Part shown: positions 1 to 12,957 of the stretch, in pieces
Numbering within the stretch: position 1 is the stretch's first letter
How the letters are laid out: every line of letters starts with the position of its first letter
DNA from: Aldrovandia affinis
Lineage: Eukaryota; Chordata; Actinopteri; Notacanthiformes; Halosauridae
Direction of reading: 5' to 3'
Assembly (NCBI GenBank): GCA_029706075.1
Contig: JAINUG010000109.1
Coordinates: forward strand, 1,888,501 to 1,952,500
DNA: 64,000 nucleotides
Position numbers and translations under genes: made by a program
Notes under the pieces: model-generated
Databases searched by the model: none
What the model saw: the letters and a program-made list of their open reading frames with translations, nothing else
Told to the model about the DNA's origin: nothing

Positions 1-604
1 AGAGGAAGGGAGGGAGAGATAGAGTCTCTAGATAGTCTGGAGCGCTGAGTCTGGAGGCAGCTTTAGGCCTAAAGCTCTCCCACATCTCTCTCTAATACCA
101 TCCACTTACTCGTGTGTTACTGATATGATCTAATGCACACTTTTCCTACTAAGTATGTGTGAGACAGACGTGTAGCTGGATGAATTCTTGCTGGAGATGG
201 ACAGGACCTACCTACCAGTGTGTTTAGTGGTGGTTGGTCTGGCTCCATGGGCTCTGTTGAGCTGAAAAGTGAAACTGAGATCACACAGGATGTTTTCCTC
301 CATTTGACCACCCCCACAGCACTTCTAGTGAAGTCATTCTGTGCAAAATTGCCACTTCCTTCCTGCTCCCATTAAAGGGCAGCTACGCGACACACATAAG
401 GTGGGAGCACACAGCCCCTCCTTTTTAAACTTTATGCATATTTTCTATCAACAGGGTACTCCCCTCCCTTTCATTTTGCGATTGGTTGGATGTGGCGTAA
501 AAATGCTAGCCCGAGCTTAAAATCATTCAATCAATGCAACGCTAGCCTGAAGCGCCATGTGAACACACCTTAAGTCACTGAAGTTTTCTCCTGCTGTTGC
601 AGAG

Positions 605-771
605 TGGAGTGATTCTGCAGTGACTCAGCAGTGTGCAGGGTCTCAGCAGTGACTCAACAGTGGGTAGTGATTCTGCAGTGATTGTGCAGTGACTCAGCAG
701 TGTGCAGTGACTCTTCAGTGACTCAGCAGTGTGCAGTGACTCAGAAGTGTGCAGTGACAGTGGCAGTACAG
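605..771. repeat. degenerate minisatellite of CAGTGACTC-type units
   Basis: Short units of about 10-20 bp built from cagtgactcagcagtgtg recur in imperfect tandem. Frames reading Ser-Leu-His across this repeat on the minus strand are artefacts of it. Confidence 0.7.
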
Positions 772-1624
772 TGACACTGGTCCTGTTGAGGCCAAAAAGC
801 TGCTCCCCCCAACACAGATGGCCATGGCAGCGAGTGAGAGGCAAAAATAACATTTTGGAACTGTACAACAATGTAAACGTACTTAAAAGAATTGTGATAT
901 AATAATAATTACTATATTGTCATAATGCTGTAAAATAAAAACTTTATTCACAAAGCGCTTTTCTTATATTGTGTTAAAAAACAACTCCTAAGACACACTG
1001 TTAGACTGTTCCAGAACATACAGTATAGCTAAGTAGGTACTGATGTACACAGTATATACTAGTGTGGTATAAGGCCAACTGCCAGGCAAACTGGTGAGCA
1101 TTACAGCACATTACTAGCACGTTCTCATATTTGGAATGCACTCTTATGTCATCATCTTGCCCTGACCTTTGACCCATATATAGGCCATGAATATCTCTCT
1201 CTATATATGTATTATATTCATTGTCAAGTATTTTGATTTTGAGAAAATAAATTTGTCAAATGATTGTTAACATTTGTACAAAAAATTCCTTGGTCGCTGC
1301 TTTCTTCTCTGTGGGAATTTGCACAAGTGTCGTCACCGATCAGTATGGATGAATTATGTGTCAATGCCTACTATGATTTTCTGTCCTTCCAGGCATGCTG
1401 AGAAAGCATCCGGGGAATTTCCTGCATGTACCCACACTCATGTACAGAATTGTGCAACAGCACTTCACGTCAGCCATAGCCTTAGCTTAGCTTGTGCTCC
1501 GGGTAGCATTCTTTCCTAAAAGTGAGAATATTTTTACACCCAAATCAGAATTTGAGGCCATCTTTCTCAGAAGCTTTCTACATATTGGCTCTGGTCATCC
1601 TTGTTGTTGTTTTTTTTGTTTGTT

Positions 1625-1980
1625 TAAAAAAAAAAAAAAAAAAATTGGTTGCCAATTAGACCCTTTATTTATTTCAATTCCCCACCACCACAAGTCCGCC
1701 ACCCGTCCTCCGGGGCCAGTCATTATTTCCGGGCCGAATTTACAGCCTCTTCCGCAACGGAATTCTACCACGGATGCCTTTTTCCTGGCTCTCCCTACCA
1801 CCTCCCCCGGAGGCGGACAGCCGAACGCCGCCTCCGATTGGGCTGACGACCAGGGTCGGTCTGGTAGAGATGCGGGTTTCGATCCGCGTCCCTGACAGGC
1901 AGTGCACACCACACCGGACCAGCCAAAGTGTGGTGCGTTAGACCACTACACCATCCGCCAGCCCTTTTTTTTTTTTTTTA
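1625..1980 (-). mobile_element. tRNA-headed SINE, minus strand
   Basis: Read on the minus strand, it begins GGCTGGCGGATGGTGTAGTG (box A region), has a box-B-like GGATCGAAACCC, and ends AAGGGTCTAATTGGCAACC followed by an A run (1625-1643 on the plus strand as A). Another homopolymer run borders the head near 1963-1979. The 3' segment resembles those of the copies near 8.6 and 22.7 kb, so this is a family. Confidence 0.55.
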
Positions 1981-3767
1981 AGTGATCAAAAAGATTAACC
2001 GAGAGTCATGTTTTTCCACCTTCCGCCAATGCCAATGTTCTCCCAGCGTCAGACGATAACGCGACGTGTTCATTTCAGCTGCGCACATTTGAGCACGCTC
2101 AGTGTGCCCTGGCCAACGGTGGCTGCTGGAGTGTACCGCTGTAACGGTGTGTAATTGATGGTGTTGAGTGGTGAAGGCCAGCGTGAAATACGCAGCAATG
2201 TCCTCGGTGGATTTATGAGTCCGAGAGTAGGTTGTGTGCCGTGTGCTGCTGTCCCCAGTGGCTGCTAGGTAGAGGTGCAGCTCTGGTTAAGGACCCCCCC
2301 AGGATCAGGCGTTCCTCTGGGGTCAACCCCTTCATGTGGGACAGCTAAACAGATAAACGGTGGGGGGGAAGGGGAGGATGAAGAGAGAAGAGGGGGTAAC
2401 AGTGGCAGTCAGCAGGATCCAGCGTCCTGAGATAAATTCAATCAGGGTTTCCTGCTGGTTTGACCCGCGCCATGGTTGCCCACAGCTTGAAATTCTACCT
2501 GAAGTAATTATCCTCCAGTTAATTTTAAGAGACTATTATAACAAGGGTAAGAGGTTGACGTTTTGTTTAATGTATTATTCTCCAGCAGAAGGTGGACTTT
2601 AGGAAGCGTCCCAGTGCCTTTCCTTTTTTATGATTTAAAGTTTATTAATATTTTCAGTTTTTACAAAACATATCACATCAACCATAGGATCAAATAACCA
2701 CAAATCTACCATAAAAGCAAAAAACAATAACTTTAAAAAAACCCAGTGCCAATAATGACCTTTGGATATTCAGTCTAAATATTGTAGCCATAAGGACCTG
2801 TGCGTTCCCAGGAAAACACAGAGAAATTCACACACCCACTCACGAGCATACGTTCTCCCAGTGTACACAATAAACTATATTTATGTTGCGCTAACACCAC
2901 ACCTCAATCTGTGCCAGTGCCGTTTCTGACTGGTATCAGATCCTTCACCTAGTACACCACGGGGGACGACTCGATTTTATTAAACACGGCCATGGGAAGG
3001 AACGGTAATACGTCAAATCCAACCTGAAAATCACAGATATTCCCCCACTGAGGTATGATCTTCAAAACCAGGAATCGCAAATCAAACTCAGCGTTTGTTA
3101 TAGCATAATTTGTGTATGTGGGGCAATCAAATCATTGTGGTCATTCCAAAAACCGTTTGAAAAAACAGTTTGAGTTTGGCGTCCGCGCGAACTGCACAGC
3201 CAAACGCAGAGGGAAAAGCATGGCGATTAATTCATTTACTCTAAACCTTTAATCTGGATGGTCTCTCCTTGGCTTGAGAGCAGGTATTGGCCGCACAATA
3301 GGCGGTGAGATTAGGAGGCTTGCTGTGTCGCTGTTGTCTGATCTCTTCCCTTTAATCAGTTTTCATCCACGGCTAAAACACGCAGGGAAACAAACAGAGC
3401 GTTCCGTAATGAGATTGACCGCCCACCCATCTGCCTTCCCACCACACTGACGGTAATAAAACAGAGAGTCATTAGATGTTTGTTTTTCTCAACGTGCGGT
3501 GGAGGCGGGGCACCGCAGTCAAACGGGGAGCATCCGGTAGGGTCCCTGTTCCTCCATGTGAGGCGGGGGTGTATCCGCAAAAATATGTACCAGCAAAACC
3601 TTTCATGCGGAAGTATGACTTTTTTTGTTGTGTTTTTTGTTTTTGTTTTTGTTTCTGATTTTGATCCCATTTTCTTTTAAGAAAAGTTTTTATAACGGCC
3701 TTTTTTAACATTTTAAACAGTATAATGAAATTAAACGGCTAAATGTTACGTCCGCATCCTGCGCTAA

Positions 3768-5045
3768 GGCCAATTTATGCTTTGAGCAACAAGTGTTGCA
3801 CAACCAATTTATGCTTTGAGCAACAAGTGTTGCACAACTCGTAGCGAGCAATGTTTTGAGCATTTATACTTTATAGGACTGGGCGACAGCGTCGCGCCGT
3901 CTCTATGGTAACCAGCCTGAGCAAACCTATTTATTTACGTCGACAAATACGAAAATGGCTAATGTTACAATGTATGAGGAAGAGGAGTTGGAATTGGCGG
4001 AAGAAGAGATTTTCAATCTAATTTTGCTGAGAGCCAGTAAGAAGAGTAAACAGAGAAGGAAATGGTCGGTATGGCCACTTAACGAATCTAGGAATGAGCA
4101 GAGGGAATACTTTCTGGTATGGAAAATGTGTGAGATGGCTAGCTAGCTAATATATAATAATGGATAGCTAGTAACGTTAACAATGTTATAGCTAGCTAAA
4201 AGATAACATTAGCGAGCTTTATGTGGCTGTGATACCGGGTTGCTAGCTATCTAGCTAGATATTGATAGATAGTTTTGCTTAGCTAACGTTATCAAATATA
4301 TCTTACCTGTCTCACAACTGTTTCCATTTATTTCCCCTTTCCCACATGGAATCTGCAACATTGCTGGGTTCAATTATCCGGGTAAGGTAGAGTTTTTCAT
4401 AATTCCCTTATAGGTCTCCTATATGGAAAAAGTATGTGTAGAGTCGTTCCGGATGGATTAGTCAATGCAGAATGTATTTATTTGAAGACTTTTTTTACTC
4501 AGACTTTCCAGTTTGCTAAAGATTTGGGCCTTCTGTCTCATGCCTCATTCACGTAGGATGTCTGTTATTTTGTCGTAGACCACAGCATCTCTGATGGTGA
4601 TGCCAAAGCGGAAAATGACCTAAACATTTACGGGTTAAGGTGCATGTGGGAAAGGGGCTTACGTTTGCATTGCAGATCGTCTGTGTCGAGATTTCTTTCA
4701 ATCTCCCCATGAGTTGGCCGTTTTTATGGAGTCTTTATAATCGCTCCTTGAGGAGTTGTAAATGAGAGGATGAGAGGATACCTCCTCACCTGCTCCGCTA
4801 ATAATTCCTCAAAGCCGTCCATTGCAATTATATCGAAACATAAACAAAGTCAGACGGGAGTAGTATTCTGTATCTCCATGGTAATGGAGTTTACCTCGTC
4901 ATTCCAACCAATCAGTTTATGCCACATTTTAAGACGGCGTCTGTGACCTTTCATTTTTCTGGAGGTAGGCGACAGCCTCCACCAGACTCCCCTGCAACAC
5001 ATTTGTCACGACATGTCTTGTTTTGGCATAAAGCTTAAATTGGCC
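3768..5045 (+). mobile_element. PIF/Harbinger-type DNA transposon, non-autonomous or decayed
   Basis: Both ends carry the inverted terminal sequence GGCCAATTTA, with further inverted similarity (TATGCTTTGAGCAACAAG against AAGCTTTATGCCAAAACAAG), and both are flanked by the trinucleotide TAA at 3765-3767 and 5046-5048. A 3-bp TWA duplication is the Harbinger hallmark. Inside, the frame at 3955-4146 encodes an acidic leader (EEEELELAEEE) and RRKWSVWPLNESR, which resembles the RRxWVRPLN motif of Harbinger transposases. The catalytic part was not found. The interior is rich in GCTAGCTA and TAACGTTA motifs. A 34-bp tandem duplication lies at the left end (3770-3837). Confidence 0.75.
3770..3837. 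repeat. 34-bp tandem duplication at the left end of the Harbinger element
   Basis: Two copies of a 34-bp unit, 3770-3803 and 3804-3837, appear identical (ccaatttatgctttgagcaa and onward). The unit includes most of the terminal inverted repeat, so the left end of the element is doubled. Confidence 0.85.
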
Positions 5046-5137
5046 TAAGTCCCCCAGCTGGGAGTCCTCCTGGGTACAACCCCAGTAGCCTAACCACTGT
5101 GCCACATTTGTGCTCCTGCCACTTTCAGGAGAAGCCT

Positions 5138-5294
5138 GGGCCTGTATTCACAAAGCACTTCAAAGTAGGAGTGCTGATCTATGATCAGGTTTGCCCTGTC
5201 CATATCCTAACCTCATCCATTATGAGTTAAAAGGCTAAACTGATCCTTGATCAGCACTCCTACTGAGACTGAGATGCCTTATGAATACAGGCCC
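5138..5294. mobile_element. palindromic MITE, about 157 bp
   Basis: The ends are perfect inverted repeats (gggcctgtattca against tgaatacaggccc), followed by imperfect arms containing AGTAGGAGTGCTGATC and its reverse complement GATCAGCACTCCTACT. It codes for nothing and folds as one long hairpin. This type of fold-back repeat is common in fish genomes. The transposon superfamily was not determined. Confidence 0.7.
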
Positions 5295-6597
5295 TGGTCT
5301 TCCAAGGAGGTCACCCATCCACATCTAATTATGTCCTGCCCCTCTGAGCTTTGGCACAAGAAGGCTACTGAACATTGCTTGGATCCAAATCAGATTATGT
5401 TAATGTCCTTAGGAGAGCGGCTCCAGGTCAGTTTTCTAGCAGCATCATCAATTATTTTATCCATTCTTTTTCCTTTTGCTGTCTGGTTATATTTATAGTT
5501 ATAGTTACCATCACAATCATAACCGAATGGATGACTGTCAGACTCATAAAATGAAAATTTAAAATGAGAGGAGATTTCACATTTCACATCCTGAAATTTG
5601 CAACGGGCTGCAATCATTTATTGAGTAGATGGAGGGGAACTCTGCCGCAAGAGGTAAAAATGCAGGAGAAGGCATGCTGTACTGCTATCTTATACAGGCA
5701 GATTGTGTCCTGTAGGTTTGGATAGACAGACTCGCTGCTCATTCCACAGATCGTTGGTCTCCAAAATAAATGTTTGATCATCACCTCTATTCACCGAGCC
5801 ATAAAGGTTAGATGTGATAAGGTCTTGACCTTGTTCAGTACTGTTATAACAAATCTGGCATCTATGCTTGGTCATAGCCAGGCCTGGGCCAAATATGATA
5901 TTTGACTCTTTAGTTGCTGGTTACCATTTTAAAACACTCCTGTTTTAACACTGTAACCAGTACCGTGTTTCTGTTAATACCGTGTTTTGTTGAAAATTCT
6001 CAGGGATCTGCCCTGAGAATTTTTAACAAAACATGCTACTAACAAAAACAAGAATTTTGTTGTCAATATTTGGTGAAAATACATATTTCTTGTAAAATTG
6101 TCAGTGATTTGCATGAATTTTTCTCGTGTCTAAATGGTTTTTAGTATTTCAGGTAATGATTTACCCTGCCCTGGTTCGCCCTGGTAGGGTTAAAGGTTAA
6201 AGGTAGATAAAGATTTAAGATAAAAAGATAAAATATTCGCTCATGACAGGTTGGCTTTATTTAAAGTTGAACGAGTCCTGATTGCGCCCTTTTTTGCACC
6301 CTGGTGTGATAATGCAGAAGGCTGACTACAACCACGCACACTTCCCATGATGCATGGCAGTGTGTGCCGTCACTGGTGTCCGTGTCCTCCTGCGGAGCAG
6401 GAATACGAGGGTAAGGCTAACAAGCTAATGCGATCCAACCACAACCGCTGGTCCCATGCCCTTGGGCTCGACTCTGCCCTCTCATTTAACCGATTGGCTG
6501 TGCTGGGGAAGCGTGGCTTCATGGACGGTGTATTCTTAGCCGTCATTTTAGTTTTCGGGGTGTGGGGAGGGATGAGCTTGTCGGTGGTGTGTGGTGT

Positions 6598-6598
6598 G

Positions 6599-6648
<50 letters not shown>

Positions 6649-6690
6649 ATGCGTGCGTGCATGTGTGTGTGTGTTCATGCATGTGTGCAG
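6598..6690. repeat. GT microsatellite
   Basis: About 25 uninterrupted GT units are followed by interrupted GT/GC. Reading frames across it (poly Val-Cys or His-Thr) are artefacts. Confidence 0.95.
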
Positions 6691-7377
6691 TTGAGGGCTT
6701 CAGGTGTGTGTTCCCACACAGTCTTCCCACAGCCCAAACACATGCTCTCCACTGTAATCAGCATCTTGAAATTGTCCTGTGTGTTTGTGTGTTTATGTAT
6801 GGGTGCATTCCCCGTGAACAGTGTCCTGTACTAGGTGTGGTCTCAGCTTGTAGCTCTGGGTCACTGCAGCCCTCTATGGGCCAGAGAGGGTACTGCTGTT
6901 TGGACAAAGATTTACATTTACATGTGTGGCAGAGAACACACTCCAGCACCATGCCCCGTGTATCAAGCCTGTCAGCCGCACTCCTCCAGTTACTATCATT
7001 CTGTGCAACAGTATCTCCCTCTCTCCCTCCCTCCCTTCACTCACTCCAGAGAGGAATGACTGTGTTCGGCACCTGGGCCTAAACAGGAAGCAGCTGCAAG
7101 GAAAGATTACATGTCCGAATGATTCTCTCTCTCTCTCTTTCCCTCTCTCCCTCCCTCTCTATCCTCTTTCCCTCCCCCTCTCTCTTGTTTACCTTGTTGA
7201 GTGTGTGAAACGTGCTACTCAGTTGAAAGGTGTGTGCTGCTCACATGGTATCAGTGTCCACTTTAAGAATGATACAGCAGCACAAACAAACATTCACATC
7301 ACACACACATACATAGATTGCATAACATATTTAGTGTTTGATTTGAACAAATTTTCACTCACCATAGCTTAGTTTCT

Positions 7378-7780
7378 GGTTAGCTCAGTGTAGCTGTGTT
7401 TCTGATATCTGGCTTCACTGTAGCCATGTTTCTAATATCTGGCCTCAGTGTAGCTCTGTTTCTAGTATCTGTTCTCAGTGTATCTGTGTTTCTATGTAGC
7501 TCAGTGTAGCTGTGTTTCTGATATCTGGTCTCAGTGTATCTGTGTTTCTATGTAGTTCAGTGTAGCTGTGTTTCTGATATCTGGTCTCAGTGTAGCTGTG
7601 TTTCTGGTATCTGGTCTCGGTGTAGCTCTGTTTCTGATATCTGGTCTCAGTGTATCTGTGTTTCTATGTAGTTCAGTGTAGCTGTGTTTCTGATATCTGG
7701 TCTCAGTGTATCTGTGTTTCTATGTAGTTCAGTGTAGCTGTGTTTCTGATATCTGGCCTCGGTGTAGCTTTAGCTGTGCT
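7378..7780. repeat. minisatellite, about 30-40 bp unit with higher-order structure
   Basis: Units of the type gtgtagctgtgtttctgata plus tctggtctca repeat about ten times. An alternating pattern of two unit types (one ending tctggtctcag, one ending tatgtagttcag) gives a longer period of roughly 70-80 bp. Confidence 0.85.
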
Positions 7781-7895
7781 TCTGTGTTTCGGATCTGACC
7801 TTGCCACAGAGCGGTGGTTGCCGGTGGTGATGTGACATTTTGTTTCCACCCGTCCAACGTGGGAAGTCCCATGTCTGCAGAGTTCAGAGGCTTTT

Positions 7896-7898
<3 letters not shown>

Positions 7899-7959
<61 letters not shown>
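7899..7959. repeat. GT microsatellite
   Basis: About 30 near-perfect GT units lie directly after the minisatellite region. A compound GT/GC stretch continues to about 8040. Confidence 0.95.
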
Positions 7960-7960
<1 letters not shown>

Positions 7961-8559
7961 ATTTGCACGTGTTTATGTGTGTGTCTGTGCGTGCGTTTGT
8001 TCGTGTGTGTGCATGTACAGTATGTACTTATGTGTATGTATGCGTGGGAGACACGATGACATGCACACCTTGCCAGGGGAAATTCTGCTGTCTCATTGCC
8101 AGGTGTGGCCCTCGATTTCCTAATGACAGAAGAGGAAATATTGATGCATTCAGTGGGATCAGTAGTTTTGAGCAGTGTGCTTTTTTATCCTTAATCATGT
8201 TATTGCGTAAACCCTCTGTGATGATGAACTGCTACAGAAAGGCGATGCTTAGGCAGGTTTATCGGAAACCTTATCACAACAAACCACACGCCGAGATGCT
8301 TTCACCTGCGCCCGCAGTGCTCTGTATGTACATGATGACACGCGCTCATGCCTGCAACTTCTGACAAGGCAACCACCTCATTTCCTCTTTGTATTATGAC
8401 CATTAAGTAAAAGTAAAACATTACCACCAGCTCTATGTAATAATACTGCATAAGATGAGAACAGGCTGTTCAGCCCATTAGAGAATTTAAAAACTCTGTT
8501 TGCTCCATTTTCCTGTTCGACGCATTGACAACAGAAAGACTTCCTGATATAGGGGCCTC

Positions 8560-8735
8560 AGATATCATAGCAGTCTAACGCACTCGCTTTGCAAAACCAG
8601 CGGCCTTTGCTCATCGCCGGCCTCTGGGAATTAGGCAAGTTTGTGGGGGAGGGCAGTCAACATAAATAGAGGGTATAATTGGCCACTGAATTGGGAGAAA
8701 AACTGGAAAAAACGAATTTAAACAATTTAAAAAAG
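8560..8735 (+). mobile_element. diverged SINE copy of the same family as the one near 1.7 kb
   Basis: It has a box-A-like segment (gtctaacgcactcgc) and the family 3' segment agagggtataattggcc and aattgggagaaaaactgg. The A-rich end is near 8710-8735. It is shorter and more diverged than the 1.7-kb copy. Confidence 0.45.
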
Positions 8736-9282
8736 ACTTCCTGATATCAGTGCGGAGGACATATAGGTATACATCCTCATAAAGGCTCTAGACATGAGGG
8801 GCGTGCATTCTTCATCGTTCGGGGAGGTCAAGGGGTGCTTCTGTTTAGTCACAAGCGATGACGTGACTGCTCCTTCTCCTCACTATATTTCCCCGAGGGG
8901 CAGATTGAATTAAAAACTCATGAGGTTTGTTCAATGGAATGATGTCAACCAGCGGAAGGAAGCAGAAATCACAGTACAATTGACTCTGCTGGTCGGATAT
9001 GGAGCTCTGGGTGCTTCAGAAATAGCCTAAGCCAATTTTGTTACTAATTGACTAAATTACCTACATACTGTATGTTAGGAACCTCTAATATCCTTGACTG
9101 TACAGTACACTTACTGTTTTAAAGACTCGGTTAAAATGTGTTACTGTGTCAATAAACTGATAATTACATTCTTTTAAAAGCTTGGGCAGTTTTGGGAGAT
9201 TAAATCACAGTCAGTGTCCCAGTTCTGCACTAGTGATATGCTGGAAGGGCCATTGACTAAATTCTTCCTTTTCTGGAAAAAA

Positions 9283-9545
9283 ATAAGACAATTTTAATAA
9301 TAATAATAATAATACATTTTATTTATGAAGCACTTTTCATTTTACAATCTCAAAATGCTGTACAATAGTGTGTGTTAAAAACAAAAAAAACTACAAGGAC
9401 ATGTATGGAGTAAAGGAAAAATATGACATGGATGCAGAGCTGGGCCTCTAGCAATGCAGCTGGGTAGAGGTGGGTTTTTAGACCCAGTTTAGAGGTCTGA
9501 GTCTGGGCTACCTAGTGGAGGCTGGGGGTCATCCAGAGGCATGTG
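9283..9545. repeat. LINE-like 3' tail with ATA microsatellite
   Basis: An (AAT)n tract is followed by acattttatttatgaagcac and ttttcattttac, then a conserved-looking stretch with aggtgggtttttagacccag. The pattern resembles the 3' end of a non-LTR retrotransposon read in reverse with its short tandem tail. The family was not identified. A related tail lies near 925-965. Confidence 0.35.
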
Positions 9546-9579
9546 CAGCTGTTTAAAAAAGGGATATACTGGTATCTAA

Positions 9580-9900
9580 TTCAGCCCTGTAGGGTCGACG
9601 CATAATTGGCGGTAGCGGCACCCTGGTCAGTCGGGCGCCCACAGTCTGCCAGTATGAAGCTGCACAGTCTGCCAGTATGAAGCTGCGGTCAAGGTGTCTT
9701 CCTCCGACTCATGTCTGTGTGAGCTTAAGTTATAGATTGTGGTGTGAAAATAAACAGCGGCTGGCCTCATGTGTTTCTGAGGAGAGGGCATGCTTGTCTA
9801 CGCTCTCCCGAATTGACAGCGGAGGTTGCAGGGATCGTGGCTTAGAATATGATTGGGAATTCCACATTGGGAGAAAAAGGGGAAAAAGCATACTTATTAT
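9580..9900 (+). repeat. SINE-like interspersed repeat
   Basis: The sequence runs from the tandem tgcacagtctgccagtatga duplication near 9641-9680 through cttcctccgactcatgtctg to the end segment attgggagaaaaaggggaaa. The end motif is shared with the SINE copies near 8.6 and 22.7 kb. No clear tRNA boxes were seen. Confidence 0.4.
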
Positions 9901-10499
9901 TTTAAAGTCTACCAGAATATAGAGGCTCTGATTCATAGTTCCTCTCTCATTAGCCTGTAGACCCGTGGTGATGCTTTAGTGTTAGGTATACAAGACTGGC
10001 ATTAAAAAAAGGGATACACTGGTGAGCGGTGGTTTCCGTGTGATGGCTGTCTCGTCTCAGTGGCCATGCCGTACAGGCATGCGAAGACCTGACCTTTATC
10101 ACAGCCCCCCCACACCCCGCCGAGTTTGGCAGGGTCTGAGACACCAGGCTTTGCCATGTGTGTGACTCTTTGCCCAAGAGCCAGCGCCCCTGCACAAAAT
10201 GAGCATTGTGGCCAACAGGCTGGCTCTGTGTCTTAAAGTCATTAGCAGTTTCTCTGCGATTTCTTCTCTTTCTTTTTCTTCTCTATGTTTTTTTCCTCCT
10301 CCCTCTCTAGCTCTCCGTCTGCTGTTCCAGAGCCATGTTTGGAGCATGGGATGAGGGGGTGGCTCGGAGGGAGAACAGAGGGTCGTGGACGTGCAAGCGA
10401 TTTGGGGGATTTCAATGGTGGGATTTGAATTTCAAAGTGGATGTTTTTCTCTGTGGACTACTGTGTGTGGCATTGGAGGGCTCCAGTGCTTTCCCTCTC

Positions 10500-10865
10500 A
10501 GCACTGTGTGAGTGTTGTGTGACAGGTATGAGCAGGGTCTCTGTGTGACAGGTATGAACAGGTCTATGTGACGGTTAGGAGCAGGTCTCTGTGTTGTGTG
10601 ACGGTTATGAGCAGTGTCTCTGTGATGGGGATGAACAGGTGTCCGTGTTATGTGACAGGTAGGAGCAGGTCTCTGTGTTGTGTGACGGTATGAGCAGGTC
10701 TCTGTGTTGTGTGACGGTATGAGCAGTGTCTCTGTGACGGGGATGAACAGGTGTCTGTGTTGTGTGACGGGTATGAACAGGTGTCCATGTTGTGTGACGT
10801 GTAGGAGCAGGTCTCTGTGTTGTGTGACGGTATGAGCAGGTCTCTGAGAGGTATGACCAGGGTTC
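10500..10865. repeat. minisatellite, about 30-bp unit
   Basis: Imperfect units such as gtatgagcaggtctctgtgt plus tgtgtgacgg repeat about a dozen times. The 246-codon minus-strand frame that spans it (rich in His-Thr-Gln) is produced by the repeat and is not a gene. Confidence 0.85.
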
Positions 10866-11465
10866 ACTGATGTTTTAAATGTATTTTTGCATCGTGTGAA
10901 GTCTGTGTGACGTGTGAAGGCCAGCGTGTGTATTTTTACCATTTTAATAATCGGCCCAAGGAGAAGTCCAAAACCAAAGGGAACTGGCAGTGCTTTCTTC
11001 ACCTCAGTGACCAAACCAGCAGCCGGTCGAAAATGGTGCAATTCATGTGGCATGGAACAGTTTCCCTGTTCACATTCAGCAACAGAGTGTGAGGGCGTGT
11101 GACAACATGTGTGAATGATGTGTGCGTACGCGTGACTTATGTCCATGCACATGCTTGAGTGTGCGTGCGTTTGTATGTGTTTGTGTGGTGTGTGTGTGGA
11201 GGGGTTATTATTGTTAGTTTGTGTGTGTGTACAGGGCGTTGGTGATAACGTGTGTGTGTGCGTGAATGTGAGTATTGGAGTGGTAGTGATAATGTGTGAG
11301 TTTGGGAGGAGTGGAAGTATTAATGTGTTAATTGTGCTTTCAGCCTCAGTGTGGGAGAGTGGTGTTGTATCGTCATGCCTGATTGGCTGAGGCCCCCTAT
11401 GGCATTGCTCTTATGTATCTGGAGCCACTGGCCACTGCAACTCTGGACCCCACCTCCTTCCACAC

Positions 11466-11586
11466 ATACTCTCACACACACACACACACAAACACCTCTC
11501 CACTCTGCCTTCTTCCACACACACACACACACACACACACACCCCTTGCATCCTCCCCCCCCACACACACACACATGCACAAACAC

Positions 11587-11624
<38 letters not shown>

Positions 11625-11625
11625 C
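11466..11625. repeat. CA microsatellite block
   Basis: Several (CA)n tracts are separated by short C-rich spacers. The upstream 11138-11290 is GT-rich. No coding value. Confidence 0.9.
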
Positions 11626-12847
11626 CCCAATTAACCACCCATCAAAAGGGGGCTCCTGCCCTGACGACACTGTGCACCTGGGCCAGCACACGCCCCCCAG
11701 CAGGGTTTGGGAAAGGAACCAAATACGGGCTGAATGTGCCTGTCCTGCTGTTCTGTGTGCTATGGTTATTGATATGTAATTTAGTCTACTCTTTGTTTCA
11801 CCACAAGCTGAAATGTGAAAAGCAGACTATAAAACAGTGCAGCGTGAATGTCATGATGGGCAGGCCGCACTGTCACATATTGACAGCAGTTTACAGCGTT
11901 AGTGTTAGCGGTACGTCAGGAGAAACGGCCTGCTAACCCCCCTGTCGTGAGACTGAGCTTGGAGTTTTGTGAACCACTGAAACGGAACTGAAAGCGAAGA
12001 GTGAAAAAGTACCCTCTCAGAAGCTAAGACACGTGACAGACGGAGATGGGGGGAGTTCTTGGCAGCAGCTGTGGGTCGTATCGCACGGCTCGTTTGAGAG
12101 CGGAGCGTTGGGACAAGGAGTGAGGGGAGTTCTACTTCTGCCCTGGGGAGCTCCACCCGCTCTCCCCCCTTCCCGTCCCCCCCCTTCCCACCCACGCTCA
12201 CATAAGACCAGCAGAAGAAGCGGAGAGTCCAGTCACACCCCTTTGCCCCAATGCCACAGCTGAGACTCAGGCCCCGCCCAGGTATTCAGACCCGGTTCTT
12301 TCCGGTTCTTTCTGGTCAGTTAATGTATGCAAGCGTGCACAATGGCGGGGGGGTTAGTCTGGTTCTGCCTTCGGTTACAAAGGATAGCGTGAGAGGTCAT
12401 GGATACGCCGGTTTGGGAAAGGCACAGGTGGGGTACTCCAGTGATTTGGGGGACTTGGAGGCAGGACCATCTGAGGAGCACAGTGAAGCCTCGTTATCGC
12501 CCAGCATCTCTGGCCCTGGAAATGTGCATTTAGCGCCTGAATGAGCACGGGGTCTTTAGAAAGCTACTCACCACATGTTATTAGCTTTGCTACTCTAATT
12601 AGCTGGTGCAAGGGGATATTGTCTGGATTCATTCATGTTTTTTTCCCCCGGTTATCTAGTATTGAAGGGAAAGAAATGTGTTAAAACGAGTGCTGGCACC
12701 CGGACAGACAGACAGATGGAACCAGGATCCCTGATATTTAAGGGGTGTGCTGATGTCAACCTGTGTGTCAGATGAAGAGTTTTCTACAGTTTATTTTCCC
12801 TCCCTCCTCCAGAGTGGTGCAGAGAGCGAGTTAGAGGCCGTAGTGAC

Positions 12848-12957
12848 TGATGCTGCATGATGTTGAGCGGTCTTGGGCAGTGTTGAGTGATGCTGAGCAG
12901 TGTTGAGTAATGCTGGGTGATGTTGAGTGATGTTGGGTGATGCTGAGTGATGATGGC
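12848..12957. repeat. minisatellite of TGATGTTGAG-type 10-bp units
   Basis: Imperfect repeats of tgatgttgag/tgatgctgag run for about 110 bp. Minus-strand frames reading Ser-Ile-Thr-Gln-His are artefacts of it. Confidence 0.8.

Noticed and set aside
2640-3110. Possible LINE ORF end on the minus strand
   Set aside because: The translation looks faintly protein-like but has no motif I can place and several stops; evidence too weak to list.
6591-7082. A 163-codon plus-strand frame
   Set aside because: It starts in a GT microsatellite (Val-Cys repeats) and the rest has no recognisable family, splice context or composition of a gene.
10412-11152. A 246-codon minus-strand open frame
   Set aside because: It is produced by a 30-bp minisatellite; the translation is a repeat of His-Thr-Val-Thr-Gln-type units with no domain.
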